Made by a program: the position numbers and the translations under genes
Notes under the pieces: generated by a model
Seen by the model: only the letters and a program-made list of their open reading frames with translations
Databases searched by the model: none
Told to the model about the DNA's origin: nothing
Shown here: one piece after another, positions 5,509 to 6,186 of the stretch
How positions within the stretch are numbered: the first letter of the stretch is position 1
Layout of the letters: every line of letters starts with the position of its first letter
Origin: Actinomycetota bacterium
Lineage (GTDB): Bacteria; Actinomycetota; Humimicrobiia; Humimicrobiales; Humimicrobiaceae
DNA length: 6,186 bases
Assembly (NCBI GenBank): GCA_022865545.1
Contig: JALHTA010000055.1
Location: 1 to 6,186, forward strand
Direction of reading: 5' to 3'

Positions 5509-6186
5509 CTATCTGCTTAAAAGATTTTCCTTTTTAAAAAAATTAAGAGTGTCCTCCAGGGCAATACCCTTATCCAGGGTCTCCTGATACTCCATCATAG
5601 GTTCAGAATCTGCTACAATACCTCCTCCGACATTATAATAGAATCTATCATCCTTTATTATAAAGGTTCTGATGGCAATATTTAAGTCCATGGTGCCGTC
5701 AATTGATATATACCCTATTGAACCTGTGTATACACCCCTTTTTGAAGGTTCCAGCTCATCTATTATTTCCATGGCTCTTATTTTTGGTGCTCCGGTGATC
5801 GACCCGCCCGGAAAAGCCGCTTTTAATATATCTGCCGCATCGATTCCCCTTTTTACTCTTCCAATTACAGTAGAGACCGTGTGAAAGACCCTTGCGTACT
5901 TTTCTATTACTGCGTGCTCGGCTACATCTACAGAACCATAATAACAGAATTTTCCAAGATCATTACGTTCAAGATCTACAATCATATTAAGCTCCGCGCG
6001 ATCCTTTGGGCTTTCTGCAAGTTCTCTTGCATATTTCGCATCTTCTTTACAATTCTTACCCCTTGGCCTGGTCCCCTTTATCGGTCTTGTCTCTATTTTG
6101 TCACCCTTTTGATAGAGGAATCTTTCAGGGGAAGAGCTACCAATAGCAAATTCTGGAAATCCAAGATATGCAGAAAAGGGGGCGGC
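5509..6186 (-). CDS. pabB: Aminodeoxychorismate synthase component I, C-terminal part (5' end beyond window)
   Basis: The frame is open from the right edge (6186) to the TAG at 5511-5509, giving 225 residues of the chorismate-binding domain; a Met at 5985 is internal. Family motifs in order: SSSPERFL at 17-24, ETRPIKGTRPRG at 32-43, DRAELNMIVDLERNDLG at 62-78, FPGGSITGAPKIRAMEIIDELEP at 125-147, YTGSIGY at 153-159, MDLNIAIRT at 166-174 and GGGIVADSEPMMEYQET at 187-203. Lys37 in PIKGT is the residue that separates PabB, where it forms a covalent intermediate, from anthranilate synthase TrpE, which has Ala there. The enzyme aminates chorismate to 4-amino-4-deoxychorismate using ammonia from a glutaminase subunit (PabA), not seen here. 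It ends 64 bp before the pabC ATG with no visible terminator, so the two are probably co-transcribed. Confidence 0.95.
   Translation of the reverse strand, partial: AAPFSAYLGFPEFAIGSSSPERFLYQKGDKIETRPIKGTRPRGKNCKEDAKYARELAESPKDRAELNMIVDLERNDLGKFCYYGSVDVAEHAVIEKYARVFHTVSTVIGRVKRGIDAADILKAAFPGGSITGAPKIRAMEIIDELEPSKRGVYTGSIGYISIDGTMDLNIAIRTFIIKDDRFYYNVGGGIVADSEPMMEYQETLDKGIALEDTLNFFKKENLLSR

Noticed and set aside
5672..5884. Plus-strand open frame of 70 codons inside pabB
   Set aside because: It lies opposite the most conserved pabB motifs and has no independent support.

Overview
The window looks like ordinary chromosomal DNA from an A+T-rich anaerobic bacterium. Two features suggest this. One is a 2-hydroxyacyl-CoA dehydratase/benzoyl-CoA reductase type activase, an oxygen-sensitive iron-sulfur ATPase typical of strict anaerobes. 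The other is a tRNA nucleotidyltransferase fused to DHH and CBS domains, an architecture known from Thermotoga and other deep-branching or anaerobic bacteria (Clostridia, deltaproteobacterial-type lineages). The sequence alone does not let me name a phylum. No tRNA, rRNA, CRISPR array, transposase or phage gene is visible.

Layout, left to right. Positions 1-453 (+) hold the C-terminal half of the activase, cut by the window edge. Positions 454-561 are an almost pure A/T spacer containing a degenerate 16-bp tandem repeat. Positions 562-1066 (-) hold a YefM/YoeB-type toxin-antitoxin pair with overlapping genes, a promoter with a perfect -35 box, and a two-site GTAC operator. Positions 1217-3778 (-) encode an 853-residue DHH-DHHA1-CBS-CBS-CCA nucleotidyltransferase. 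Positions 3863-4393 (-) encode a small nitroreductase-family flavoprotein. Positions 4554-5444 (-) encode a class IV PLP enzyme, best called aminodeoxychorismate lyase (PabC). Positions 5509-6186 (-) hold the C-terminal part of aminodeoxychorismate synthase component I (PabB), cut by the right edge.

Everything except the activase is on the minus strand, so the order of transcription is pabB, pabC, nitroreductase, cca-like gene, yefM, yoeB. pabB and pabC are 64 bp apart with no visible terminator. Together they convert chorismate, via 4-amino-4-deoxychorismate, to p-aminobenzoate for folate. The nitroreductase and the nucleotidyltransferase each follow an A/T-rich gap with a possible promoter of its own, so they are probably separate transcription units. 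The toxin-antitoxin module sits between the nucleotidyltransferase gene and the convergent activase gene.

All seven genes fall into known families. I see no convincing new system. The points most worth a second look are the YefM-like operator geometry, the multidomain tRNA nucleotidyltransferase, and two start codons that an automatic caller would probably place two codons too early.
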